This document shows positions 1 through 5,112 of a stretch of 5,112 bases of DNA, piece by piece. The stretch's first letter is position 1; each line of letters starts with the position of its first letter. The stretch is taken from positions 1 to 5,112 of the forward strand of contig JAAZAQ010000035.1 of assembly GCA_012514225.1 (NCBI GenBank), read 5' to 3'. Source of the stretch: Clostridiales bacterium. Its GTDB lineage: Bacteria; Bacillota; Clostridia; Christensenellales; Aristaeellaceae. Both the position numbers and the translations under genes were made by a program. The notes beneath the pieces are model-generated. The model was not told the origin of the DNA. It made no database searches and was given only the letters and a program-made list of their open reading frames with translations.

Positions 1-4
1 CTTG

Positions 5-46
5 CCCGCCAAAACAGAACAGGCATTCGCAGTTCGGCGGGTTTTT
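5..46 (+). terminator. Probable rho-independent terminator of an upstream gene
   Basis: The arm CCCGCC (5-10) is complementary to GGCGGG (36-41). An inner pair GAAC (17-20) with GTTC (32-35) stacks directly on the 3' arm, leaving a six-base A-rich bulge (11-16) on the 5' side and an 11-nt loop. The 3' arm is followed at once by a T-rich tract (TTTTTCTTT, 42-50). A GC-rich stem followed by a U-tract is the classic intrinsic terminator layout. It would end transcription arriving from the left of the window and insulate the mraZ operon. The bulge and fairly large loop make it less than ideal. An attenuator in a long leader is the alternative reading. Confidence 0.6.
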
Positions 47-100
47 CTTTGATTTCCGCGCGGGATTCAGCCAAAAGCCTGAACCGTATGGGCGTTCGCG

Positions 101-128
101 TTTACCGCGCGGGGAGGGATGTGGTAAT
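101..128 (+). promoter_or_regulatory. Weak candidate sigma-A-type promoter for the mraZ operon
   Basis: TTTACC (101-106) matches four of six bases of the -35 consensus TTGACA, and GGTAAT (123-128) matches four of six of the -10 consensus TATAAT, with a 16-nt spacer. Transcription would start near 135, inside the repeat array, which suits repression by MraZ. The match is modest, and other weak hexamer pairs exist in 47-157, so this is a best guess rather than an identified promoter. Confidence 0.25.
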
Positions 129-166
129 TTGTGCCTACAAGCGGTGATAAGTGGTGAATGGTGGTG
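121..166 (+). promoter_or_regulatory. MraZ operator: GTGG-type repeats at 10-bp spacing
   Basis: GCGGTG (141-146), GTGGTG (151-156) and GTGGTG (161-166) recur at exactly 10 bp with 4-nt spacers. Two weaker units continue the same phase upstream: GTGGTA (121-126) and GTGCCT (131-136). The next unit (171, AAGTGC) breaks the pattern. MraZ proteins are known to bind tandem direct repeats with a one-helical-turn period upstream of their own gene (TGGG-type in E. coli, GTGG-type in Bacillus), with several subunits of the MraZ ring contacting successive repeats. Both the repeat core and the period fit, and mraZ follows directly. The array overlaps the candidate promoter and the ATG at 158, so MraZ binding should block transcription of its own operon. 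The role is inferred from sequence and position. Confidence 0.8.
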
Positions 167-721
167 AGAGAAGTGCCGAAATCAGGCGGCGGCGCCCAGG
201 ATTCCGGTTTCAAAGAGACCGGGCATCGCGAAATCGCGGGGCAGCGCCTGGGTTTCATCGGCGTTTTCAACCACTCCATCGACGGCAAGGGCCGACTCAT
301 CGTGCCGCAGACCTTCCGGGGGCTGCTGGGGGAGCGCATCGTCGTCGGCGTCAACATGGCGCAGGATTCCATCGCCATTTACCCCTTCGACGTCTGGAAG
401 GACAAGGTGGACATGCTTACCGCGCTGAGCCGCGAGGATGTGGCGGCGGAGTACTTCCTGGCCCGTTTCGCGATGTATTCCTTTGACGGCCTGGGTTTTG
501 ACGGCCAGGGGAGGGTGCTGCTGCCGGCGGCGCTGCGCGAGCAGTTCCTCAAGGACGCGCAGGGGGTTCAGGTATCCGGCACCACGGAGTACGTCCGCGT
601 GGTCTCCGACGCCCAGGCCCGCCTGGAGCGCGAACGCTTCATCAGCCAGTTCCCCGACCCGCTCAAGGCCATCAGCGACATCCAGGCCCGGGCGCGCAGC
701 AAAAACAGGGACGGTCAGTAA
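158..721 (+). CDS. mraZ: Transcriptional regulator MraZ, possible N-terminal extension
   Basis: MraZ is a DNA-binding regulator of the dcw cluster made of two SpoVT/AbrB-like half-domains that assemble into a ring. Both half-domains carry the signature D-x-x-G-R: D42-G-K-G-R46, followed by LIVP, and D115-G-Q-G-R119, followed by VLLP. The conserved core begins near F33 (FIGVFNHSIDGKGRLIVP). With the ATG at 158 the product is 187 residues, longer than the usual 140-160. The excess is a roughly 30-residue N-terminal stretch without family resemblance, plus a charged C-terminal tail. The start is uncertain: the candidates are ATG158, GTG161, GTG164 and GTG173 (GTG173 has GGTGAG at 163-168 at good spacing). 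CTG248, preceded by GGGG at 238-241, would give a standard-length protein. The gene ends 19 bp before the ftsL-like gene, with no rsmH between them. It probably represses its own operon through the repeats at 121-166. The family call is firm; only the start is open. Confidence 0.93.
   Translation: MVVREVPKSGGGAQDSGFKETGHREIAGQRLGFIGVFNHSIDGKGRLIVPQTFRGLLGERIVVGVNMAQDSIAIYPFDVWKDKVDMLTALSREDVAAEYFLARFAMYSFDGLGFDGQGRVLLPAALREQFLKDAQGVQVSGTTEYVRVVSDAQARLERERFISQFPDPLKAISDIQARARSKNRDGQ
195..252 (+). other. Potential folded RNA (three-way junction) at the 5' end of mraZ
   Basis: An outer stem pairs CCCAGG (195-200) with CCTGGG (247-252). Inside it, CCGGTTTC (204-211) pairs with GAGACCGG (215-222) around an AAA loop, giving eight pairs including one G-U. 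A second small hairpin pairs CGCG (227-230) with CGCG (235-238) around AAAT. The structure ends exactly at the point where MraZ family similarity begins, and its outer 3' arm contains the in-frame CTG at 248-250. If translation starts at 158-173, this is simply foldable coding sequence. If it starts at 248, this is a structured leader that could hide the start site. In GC-rich DNA short stems arise often by chance, so confidence is modest. Confidence 0.35.
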
Positions 722-740
722 CCGCCGGAAAGGACAGGAC

Positions 741-1232
741 ATGCAGCAGGCCAGACAGGCGACGTTCAAGCAGTTCGTGCTCGCGGGCGACCGCATCGCG
801 CAGCGCGAGCCCATCGCCGTTTCCTCCAAGGTGTTCGTGGACAACCGGGGCGACCAGGACGAGCGGAAATACTTCAAGGCGCCTTCCGGCGCGGGGGAGG
901 CACGCGGGCTGTCCCTTCCCGTCACGGCGCTTGTTCTTTCCGTCGCCGTCGTCGCGGCGCTGATTCTCGTCTTTTCCCGCGTCGGCTTGACGCGGCAGTT
1001 GGACCAAGAGTATGCTCAGCTCTACGGCCGCTATCGCGTGGCCGAGGGCGAGCGCCGGGTTTTGACGGACGAGCTGGCCCGCAAGAGCGACGCGTCCGAC
1101 GTTTGCTATTACGCGGTGCAAAGCCTGGGCATGCGCTTGGCGACGCACGGGGAGACCGTCGGTGTCCAGGCGGCCGGCCTGCCGGGTTTGCGGCCGGACG
1201 CCCTGAGGGGCAGCGCGTCGGGCGCGCATTGA
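741..1232 (+). CDS. ftsL: FtsL-like septal membrane protein
   Basis: The product is a 163-residue bitopic membrane protein with FtsL architecture: a hydrophilic cytoplasmic N-terminus (1-57, rich in charged residues), one strong membrane segment (about 58-79, LSLPVTALVLSVAVVAALIL), then an extracellular helix likely to form a coiled coil (about 83-117). After that comes a short FtsL/DivIC-like element, QSLGMRLA near 127-134, comparable to the LGM motif that closes the FtsL helix. FtsL pairs with a DivIC/FtsB-type partner and FtsQ/DivIB to activate septal FtsW-FtsI. The start at 741 is chosen because AAAGGA (729-734) lies six bases ahead; the frame stays open further upstream but only overlaps mraZ. 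The position after mraZ and before murE supports the call, because FtsL itself is poorly conserved. Unusually, neither rsmH nor ftsI flanks it. Residues after about 145 are a G/A/R-rich tail. A DivIC-type protein is the main alternative. Confidence 0.75.
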   Translation: MQQARQATFKQFVLAGDRIAQREPIAVSSKVFVDNRGDQDERKYFKAPSGAGEARGLSLPVTALVLSVAVVAALILVFSRVGLTRQLDQEYAQLYGRYRVAEGERRVLTDELARKSDASDVCYYAVQSLGMRLATHGETVGVQAAGLPGLRPDALRGSASGAH

Positions 1233-1257
1233 ACGATGATGGATTGCAGAGGTAGAC

Positions 1258-2733
1258 ATGAGGTTATCTCAGCTGGCCCGGGCGGCCACGGGGTATGTTC
1301 TTGAGCTGACGGGGGACTGCGAGGTCGTTTCCATCAGCGCCGACAGCCGGGAAGAAAACCGGCAGGGGCTGTTTTTTTGTATCCGGGGCGCGCGGTACGA
1401 CGCGCACCATTTCGCGTCCCAGGCCGTGGACAACGGCGCCAGCGCGCTGGTGGTGACCCAACTGCAGCCGCAGCTGGACGTCCCGCAGGTGCTCGTCAGC
1501 AACGACCGCGCCGCCATGGCGCTGATGGTCCGCGCCTTTTACGGCTACCCGGACCTGCAGATGAAACTGGCGGGCATCACCGGCACCAAGGGCAAGACCA
1601 CCACCAGCTACCTGGTCAAGGCCATCCTGGAGCGCTCCGGCTACCGCTGCGGCCTCATCGGCACCACCGGCAACATGATCGGCGACCAGTGGGTCAACAG
1701 CAACCTGACCACCCCGGACCCGATTGACCTGTACAAGGCCCTCCGGCTGATGGCCGACGCGGGCTGCGAGTACGTAGTGATGGAGGTGTCCGCCCACGCG
1801 CTGGCGATGCACCGGCTGGAGGGCCTGACGTTCGAGGCCGGCTGCTTCACCAACCTATCCCAGGACCACCTGGATTTCTTCATTACCATGGAGGACTACT
1901 ACAAGGCCAAGCGCGCCTTCTTTGAAAGCGGCGCCGTCCGCAACGCCGTGGTCTCCCTGGACGACGCCTGGTCCGCCCGGCTCAGCCAGGAAATCTCCCT
2001 GCCCAAAATTACCTACGCCATCTGCACCAACGCCGACCTATTCGCCCGGGACATCCAGATCCACGAAAACGGCGTTTCCTTCCAGCTGAGCCTTTGGAAC
2101 GACAAATACTACCCCGTCAGCCTGCACCTGATGGGGATGTTCAACATCTACAACGCCCTGGCGGCCGCCGGCATCGGGCTGACGCTGGGATGCGAGCCGG
2201 ACCTCATCTGCGCGGGCCTGGAAAGCGTGACCAGCGTGCCGGGCCGCGCCGAGGCGCTGGACACCCACACGGATTACAAGGTCGTTCTGGATTATTCCCA
2301 TTCCCCGGACGCCCTGGAAAACATCCTGCGTGCCATCCGCGAGTTTTTAAGGGGGCGCCTGCTGGTGGTGTTCGGCTGCGGCGGGGACCGCGACCATGGG
2401 AAGCGGCCCCTGATGGGCGAAATCGCCGGCCGGCTGGCGGATCTGTCCATCCTCACTAGTGACAACCCCCGTGCGGAGGACCCGATGGACATCCTGCAGG
2501 CCATCGAGGAAGGCATCAAGCCGACGGGCGGCTCCTACAAGGTCATCGAAAACCGGCGGGACGCCATCCGCTACGCGCTGGAACTGGCCTCGGAGGGCGA
2601 CGTGGTGCTGCTGGCCGGGAAGGGCCATGAGACCTACCAGGAAATCGCGGGCGTCAAGCGGCCCTTCGATGAAAAGCAAATCGTATCCGAGCTGCTGCGG
2701 GAGATGTACCCCCGGGACGGCGAACATGCTTGA
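1258..2733 (+). CDS. murE: UDP-MurNAc-tripeptide synthetase MurE (predicted meso-DAP-adding)
   Basis: MurE is a cytoplasmic ATP-dependent ligase adding the third amino acid to UDP-MurNAc-L-Ala-D-Glu. All three Mur-ligase domains are present in 491 residues, a normal length. The N-terminal UDP-substrate domain includes SADSRE (28-33). The central ATPase domain has the P-loop GITGTKGKTTT (106-116), TTPD (151-154), MEVSAHAL (175-182), NLSQDHLDFF (199-208) and the expected carbamylated lysine K218 in YYKAKRAFF. The C-terminal domain has VPGRAE (328-333), LDYSHSPDALENIL (344-357), GCGGDRDHGKRPLMG (373-387), DNPR (402-405) and GKGHE (454-458). DNPR is the arginine-containing motif that selects meso-diaminopimelate rather than lysine. 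Variations: K111 replaces the usual Asn of GTNGKTT, and DYSHSP replaces the usual DYAHTP. The start has AGAGGT (1248-1253) four bases upstream. The last 8 bp overlap mraY, suggesting coupled translation. No murF follows, although it usually does. Confidence 0.97.
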   Translation: MRLSQLARAATGYVLELTGDCEVVSISADSREENRQGLFFCIRGARYDAHHFASQAVDNGASALVVTQLQPQLDVPQVLVSNDRAAMALMVRAFYGYPDLQMKLAGITGTKGKTTTSYLVKAILERSGYRCGLIGTTGNMIGDQWVNSNLTTPDPIDLYKALRLMADAGCEYVVMEVSAHALAMHRLEGLTFEAGCFTNLSQDHLDFFITMEDYYKAKRAFFESGAVRNAVVSLDDAWSARLSQEISLPKITYAICTNADLFARDIQIHENGVSFQLSLWNDKYYPVSLHLMGMFNIYNALAAAGIGLTLGCEPDLICAGLESVTSVPGRAEALDTHTDYKVVLDYSHSPDALENILRAIREFLRGRLLVVFGCGGDRDHGKRPLMGEIAGRLADLSILTSDNPRAEDPMDILQAIEEGIKPTGGSYKVIENRRDAIRYALELASEGDVVLLAGKGHETYQEIAGVKRPFDEKQIVSELLREMYPRDGEHA

Positions 2734-3706
2734 ACTGCTCTCCGGCGCCGTCTCGCTGATCATCGTCCTGCTCCTGATGCCCGGCTTCATCCGGCTGATG
2801 AAGGACCGCGGCATGATCCAGCCCAGGTACGACCTGGGCCCCGATTCCTTCAAGAAGCGGGAGAAGCCGCCCAACATGGGAGGCGCGGTCATCGCGCTGG
2901 CCGTGGTGGTTTCCATGCTGCTGTTCAGCCGGCTGTCCGGCACCTCGCGAGACCTCCTGCTTTTGCTGCCCGCCCTGGGCGGCCTGGGCATCGGCTTCGC
3001 GGACGACTGGCTCAAGGACGTCAGGCGCCACCACGAGGGCCTGAAGCCCCGCTACAAGCTCGCCGGGCAGGCCGCGGTCGGCCTGCTGTTCGCCGTCATC
3101 GCCGTGAACCTGGCAGGCTCCCGCGTGCACCTGCCCTTCACGTCCGCCACCCTGGACCTGGGCTGGGCTTACGTGCCGCTGATGGCGCTGCTGTACGTGT
3201 TCATGACCAATTCCGCCAACCTGCAGGACGGCGTCGACGGGCTGATGGGCTCCGTTTCGGCCGCCGGCAGCGCCGCGATGGGGGCTGTCGCGCTGATTAT
3301 CCGCGGCGGCGTCCTGGGGGAGCCGGGCATCGCCTACGCCTGCTTCGCGCTGGCCGGCGCCTGCCTGGGTTTCCTGTATTTCAACCGGCACCCTGCGCGG
3401 ATTTTCATGGGGGACACCGGTTCCATGTTCATCGGCGGCCTGCTGACCGGCGCCGCGATGCTGCTGCAGCTCCAGCTCTGGCTCGTCCCGCTGTGCGCCA
3501 CGATGATTCTTTCCTCCCTTTCCGTCATCGCCCAGCGGGCGTACTTCAAGCTCACCGGCGGCAAACGCCTCATCCGGATGTCGCCCGTCCACCACCACTT
3601 CGAAATGGTCGGCTGGAGCGAAAACACCATCGCGCGCCGCTATACCCTGCTGGTAGCCGGGCTGTCCCTCCTGGCGGCGCTGGCGGCGCTGCCCATCGCG
3701 GGGTAG
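2726..3706 (+). CDS. mraY: Phospho-MurNAc-pentapeptide transferase MraY
   Basis: MraY is an integral membrane enzyme that transfers phospho-MurNAc-pentapeptide from UDP to undecaprenyl phosphate, making lipid I. The 326-residue product shows about ten hydrophobic segments (roughly 3-23, 52-68, 76-92, 113-130, 146-161, 173-193, 202-219, 233-249, 251-269, 304-324). Catalytic landmarks are all there: GPDS (38-41), MGG (51-53), FADDWLKD with the Mg-binding D93-D94, NLQDGVDGL (165-173) with catalytic D168, FMGDTGSM (227-234), and the HHH motif in MSPVHHHFE (285-293). The loop before MGG reads KREKPPNMGG, differing from the common K-x-GTPTMGG. The start ATG overlaps the murE stop by 8 bp, with only a weak Shine-Dalgarno (GGGA, 2714-2717), so re-initiation from murE is likely. 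Four bases separate the stop from murD. A WecA-type GlcNAc transferase is ruled out by the MraY-specific HHH loop and by the context. Confidence 0.97.
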   Translation: MLELLSGAVSLIIVLLLMPGFIRLMKDRGMIQPRYDLGPDSFKKREKPPNMGGAVIALAVVVSMLLFSRLSGTSRDLLLLLPALGGLGIGFADDWLKDVRRHHEGLKPRYKLAGQAAVGLLFAVIAVNLAGSRVHLPFTSATLDLGWAYVPLMALLYVFMTNSANLQDGVDGLMGSVSAAGSAAMGAVALIIRGGVLGEPGIAYACFALAGACLGFLYFNRHPARIFMGDTGSMFIGGLLTGAAMLLQLQLWLVPLCATMILSSLSVIAQRAYFKLTGGKRLIRMSPVHHHFEMVGWSENTIARRYTLLVAGLSLLAALAALPIAG

Positions 3707-3710
3707 CCGC

Positions 3711-5112
3711 ATGACGGCGGGTCAAGTGGCGCGCCCCGGCGCGCAGTACGCAGGGAAGACGGTCATGGTGCTGGGCGCCGCGCGCAGCGGCACCGCGGCC
3801 GCCGAGCTGCTGCTGTCCCTGGGCGCGAAGGTGCTGCTGTGCGACCAGAAGCCGCAGGAGGCGCTGGGCGCCCTGCCCGCGGCGCTGGACCATCCGGGCT
3901 GCAGGCTGCTGCTGGGCCAGTCGCCAAGGCCGTATCTTCCTTCCTGCGACCTGCTGGTCATCAGCCCCGGCATTCCCCTGTCCGCGCCGGACGTCGCCGC
4001 CGCGGGGGAGGCCGGGGTTCCCGTCACCGGGGAGCTGGCCTTCGCCGCTTCCTGCGCCGCCCAGGAGCTCATCGCGCTCAGCGGCACCAACGGCAAGACG
4101 ACCACCGTGTCCCTTCTGGGTGAAATCTTCAGGCAGGCGGGCCGGGTCGCGCACGTCGCCGGCAATATCGGCTATCCGCTGAGCCTCGCGGTGTTGAACG
4201 CCGGGCCGGAGGACTTGCTCATCGCGGAGGTTTCCAGCTTCCAGCTGGAAACGGCGGGGTCCTTTCATCCCGCCGCCGCGGCGATGCTCAACCTGACGCC
4301 CGACCACCTCGACCGGCACGGCACCATGGACGCCTACGCCGGGCTCAAGCGCCGCCTCTTCTCCAACATGGGGCCTACGGACCTGGCGGTCCTGAACCGG
4401 GACGACCCCCGGGTCCGCGCGATGCGGGACGGGATTACGGCCAGGGCCGCCTGGTTCTCGTCCACGCAGCCGGTCGACGAGGGAGCCATGCTCCGGGACG
4501 GGTGGATCTGCGTCCGGTACGGCGGGGAGGAAAAACAGGTCTGCGCCGCGAAGGACCTGCGCATCCCCGGCCGGCACAACCTGGAGAACGCGCTGGCCGC
4601 GGCCGCCCTGGCCGCCGGGATGCAGGTGCCCTCGGCCGTCATCGCCTATGCTTTAAGGCACTTCCAGGGGGTGGAGCACCGCATCGAGTTTTCCGGTACC
4701 CGCGCGGGCGTCCGGTATTACAACGATTCCAAGGGCACCAACCCGGACTCGACCGAAAAGGCCATCCAGGCGATGAGCGCGCCGACGGTCCTCATCCTGG
4801 GGGGATACGACAAGCACGTGCCCTTCGACGCGCTGGCCCGCTGCGCGGCCGGCTCCGGCCTCATCCGCCACGCCGTCCTCATCGGGCAGACCGCGGGACA
4901 GATTGGCGGCGCGCTGCGGGAGGCGGGCTTTACGGGCGTGACGGCGGCCGGCAGCCTGGAGGAGGCGGTGCGCCTGGCATCCGGGCTGGCGAAGCCCGGG
5001 GAGAACGTCCTCTTCTCGCCGGCCTGCGCGTCCTTCGACATGTTTGACGATTACGAGCACAGGGGAAGGGTGTTCAAGCGCCTGGTGCAGGACCTGCCGG
5101 ACGCGGAGACGC
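3711..5112 (+). CDS. murD: UDP-MurNAc-L-Ala:D-Glu ligase MurD (3' end outside window)
   Basis: MurD is the cytoplasmic ATP-dependent ligase that adds D-glutamate to UDP-MurNAc-L-alanine, the step before MurE. The frame is open for 467 codons to the window edge without a stop. The family is usually about 440-470 residues, so nearly all of the protein is present. Motifs in order: Rossmann-like VMVLGAARSG (18-27), ISPGIP (84-89), P-loop SGTNGKTTT (124-132), GNIGYPL (151-157), EVSSFQLE (173-180), LNLTPDHLDRHGTMDAY (193-209), probable carbamylated lysine K213, IPGRHNLENALAA (285-297), GVEHRIEF (320-327), YNDSKGTNPDST (337-348), GGYDK (364-368) and SPACASFDMFDDYEHRG (436-452). GGGG (3700-3703) lies seven bases upstream of the ATG and inside the end of mraY, so translation is probably coupled. 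Some 18 residues precede the Rossmann strand, a little more than the shortest homologs, but no better start is seen. Nothing appears damaged. Confidence 0.97.
   Translation, partial: MTAGQVARPGAQYAGKTVMVLGAARSGTAAAELLLSLGAKVLLCDQKPQEALGALPAALDHPGCRLLLGQSPRPYLPSCDLLVISPGIPLSAPDVAAAGEAGVPVTGELAFAASCAAQELIALSGTNGKTTTVSLLGEIFRQAGRVAHVAGNIGYPLSLAVLNAGPEDLLIAEVSSFQLETAGSFHPAAAAMLNLTPDHLDRHGTMDAYAGLKRRLFSNMGPTDLAVLNRDDPRVRAMRDGITARAAWFSSTQPVDEGAMLRDGWICVRYGGEEKQVCAAKDLRIPGRHNLENALAAAALAAGMQVPSAVIAYALRHFQGVEHRIEFSGTRAGVRYYNDSKGTNPDSTEKAIQAMSAPTVLILGGYDKHVPFDALARCAAGSGLIRHAVLIGQTAGQIGGALREAGFTGVTAAGSLEEAVRLASGLAKPGENVLFSPACASFDMFDDYEHRGRVFKRLVQDLPDAET

Noticed and set aside
66..83. Small hairpin TTCAG/CTGAA in the leader
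   Set aside because: Only five pairs with a mismatch-containing loop and no T-tract; too weak to call a terminator or riboswitch.
119..127. Tiny Met-Trp-stop frame after GGGGAGGG (111-118)
   Set aside because: The purine tract touches the ATG with no spacer, and a two-residue product is not supportable. The tract may still attract ribosomes, but nothing shows it.
131..157. Eight-codon GTG-initiated frame ending exactly before the ATG at 158
   Set aside because: It could be a leader peptide, but it is fully explained by the repeat array, has no composition signal, and its candidate RBS is about 12 bases away.
67..378. Minus-strand open frame opposite the leader and mraZ
   Set aside because: It covers the operator and the well-supported mraZ on the other strand, has low-complexity composition, and shows no recognisable domain or RBS; a shadow of GC-rich coding sequence.
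438..740. N-terminal extension of the ftsL-like frame upstream of 741
   Set aside because: This in-frame stretch overlaps mraZ and reads as an Arg/Ser-rich shadow; the RBS AAAGGA at 729-734 points to the ATG at 741.
1233..1257. Possible remnant of ftsI between the ftsL-like gene and murE
   Set aside because: Only 25 bp remain, including the murE RBS, and no coding similarity can be recognised.
2654..4577. Long minus-strand open frames (2654-3712 and 3570-4577) of 335-352 codons
   Set aside because: They lie opposite mraY and murD, whose catalytic motifs are intact, and encode Gln/Gly/Arg/Ala-rich sequence typical of antisense shadows in high-GC DNA.
1..5112. Mobile elements, CRISPR arrays, tRNA or rRNA genes, and frameshifts
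   Set aside because: No transposase, terminal inverted repeat, regularly spaced repeat array apart from the operator, or RNA gene signature was seen, and all five genes read through without disruption.

Overview
This window is the 5' part of a division and cell wall (dcw) cluster, all on the + strand. It suggests a GC-rich, DAP-type bacterium, most likely a GC-rich member of the Clostridia/Firmicutes. That placement is inference from three things: the GTGGTG-type MraZ repeats, a MurE with a GTKGKTT P-loop plus the DNPR meso-DAP motif, and the style of the MurD and MraY motifs. No rRNA or other taxonomic marker is present.

Layout. Positions 5-46 hold a probable intrinsic terminator that closes whatever lies to the left. 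Positions 47-157 are a promoter/leader region with a weak candidate promoter and a striking 10-bp-phased array of GTGG-type repeats (121-166), read here as the MraZ autoregulatory operator. Then come mraZ (158-721, start uncertain), an FtsL-like bitopic membrane protein (741-1232), murE (1258-2733), mraY (2726-3706) and murD (3711 to beyond the right edge). Gaps are 19, 25, -8 and 4 bp, with no internal terminator seen, so this looks like a single operon.

How the genes work together. MraZ would repress the operon from its own promoter. The FtsL-like protein would take part in assembling the septal divisome. MurE adds the third residue (predicted meso-DAP) to UDP-MurNAc-L-Ala-D-Glu, MurD adds the preceding D-Glu, and MraY transfers the finished UDP-MurNAc-pentapeptide to undecaprenyl phosphate to make lipid I.

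The main oddities are two. First, the cluster is contracted: rsmH (normally after mraZ), the septal transpeptidase ftsI/pbpB/spoVD (normally between ftsL and murE) and murF (normally between murE and mraY) are all absent from their usual slots, so mraZ sits directly before ftsL. Second, the mraZ start region is unusual: the operator repeats run into the annotated start, and a foldable, less codon-biased stretch of about 90 nt precedes the conserved MraZ core. This raises the possibility that translation begins downstream, perhaps at a CTG, with a structured leader ahead of it. No mobile element, CRISPR array, tRNA or rRNA was found.
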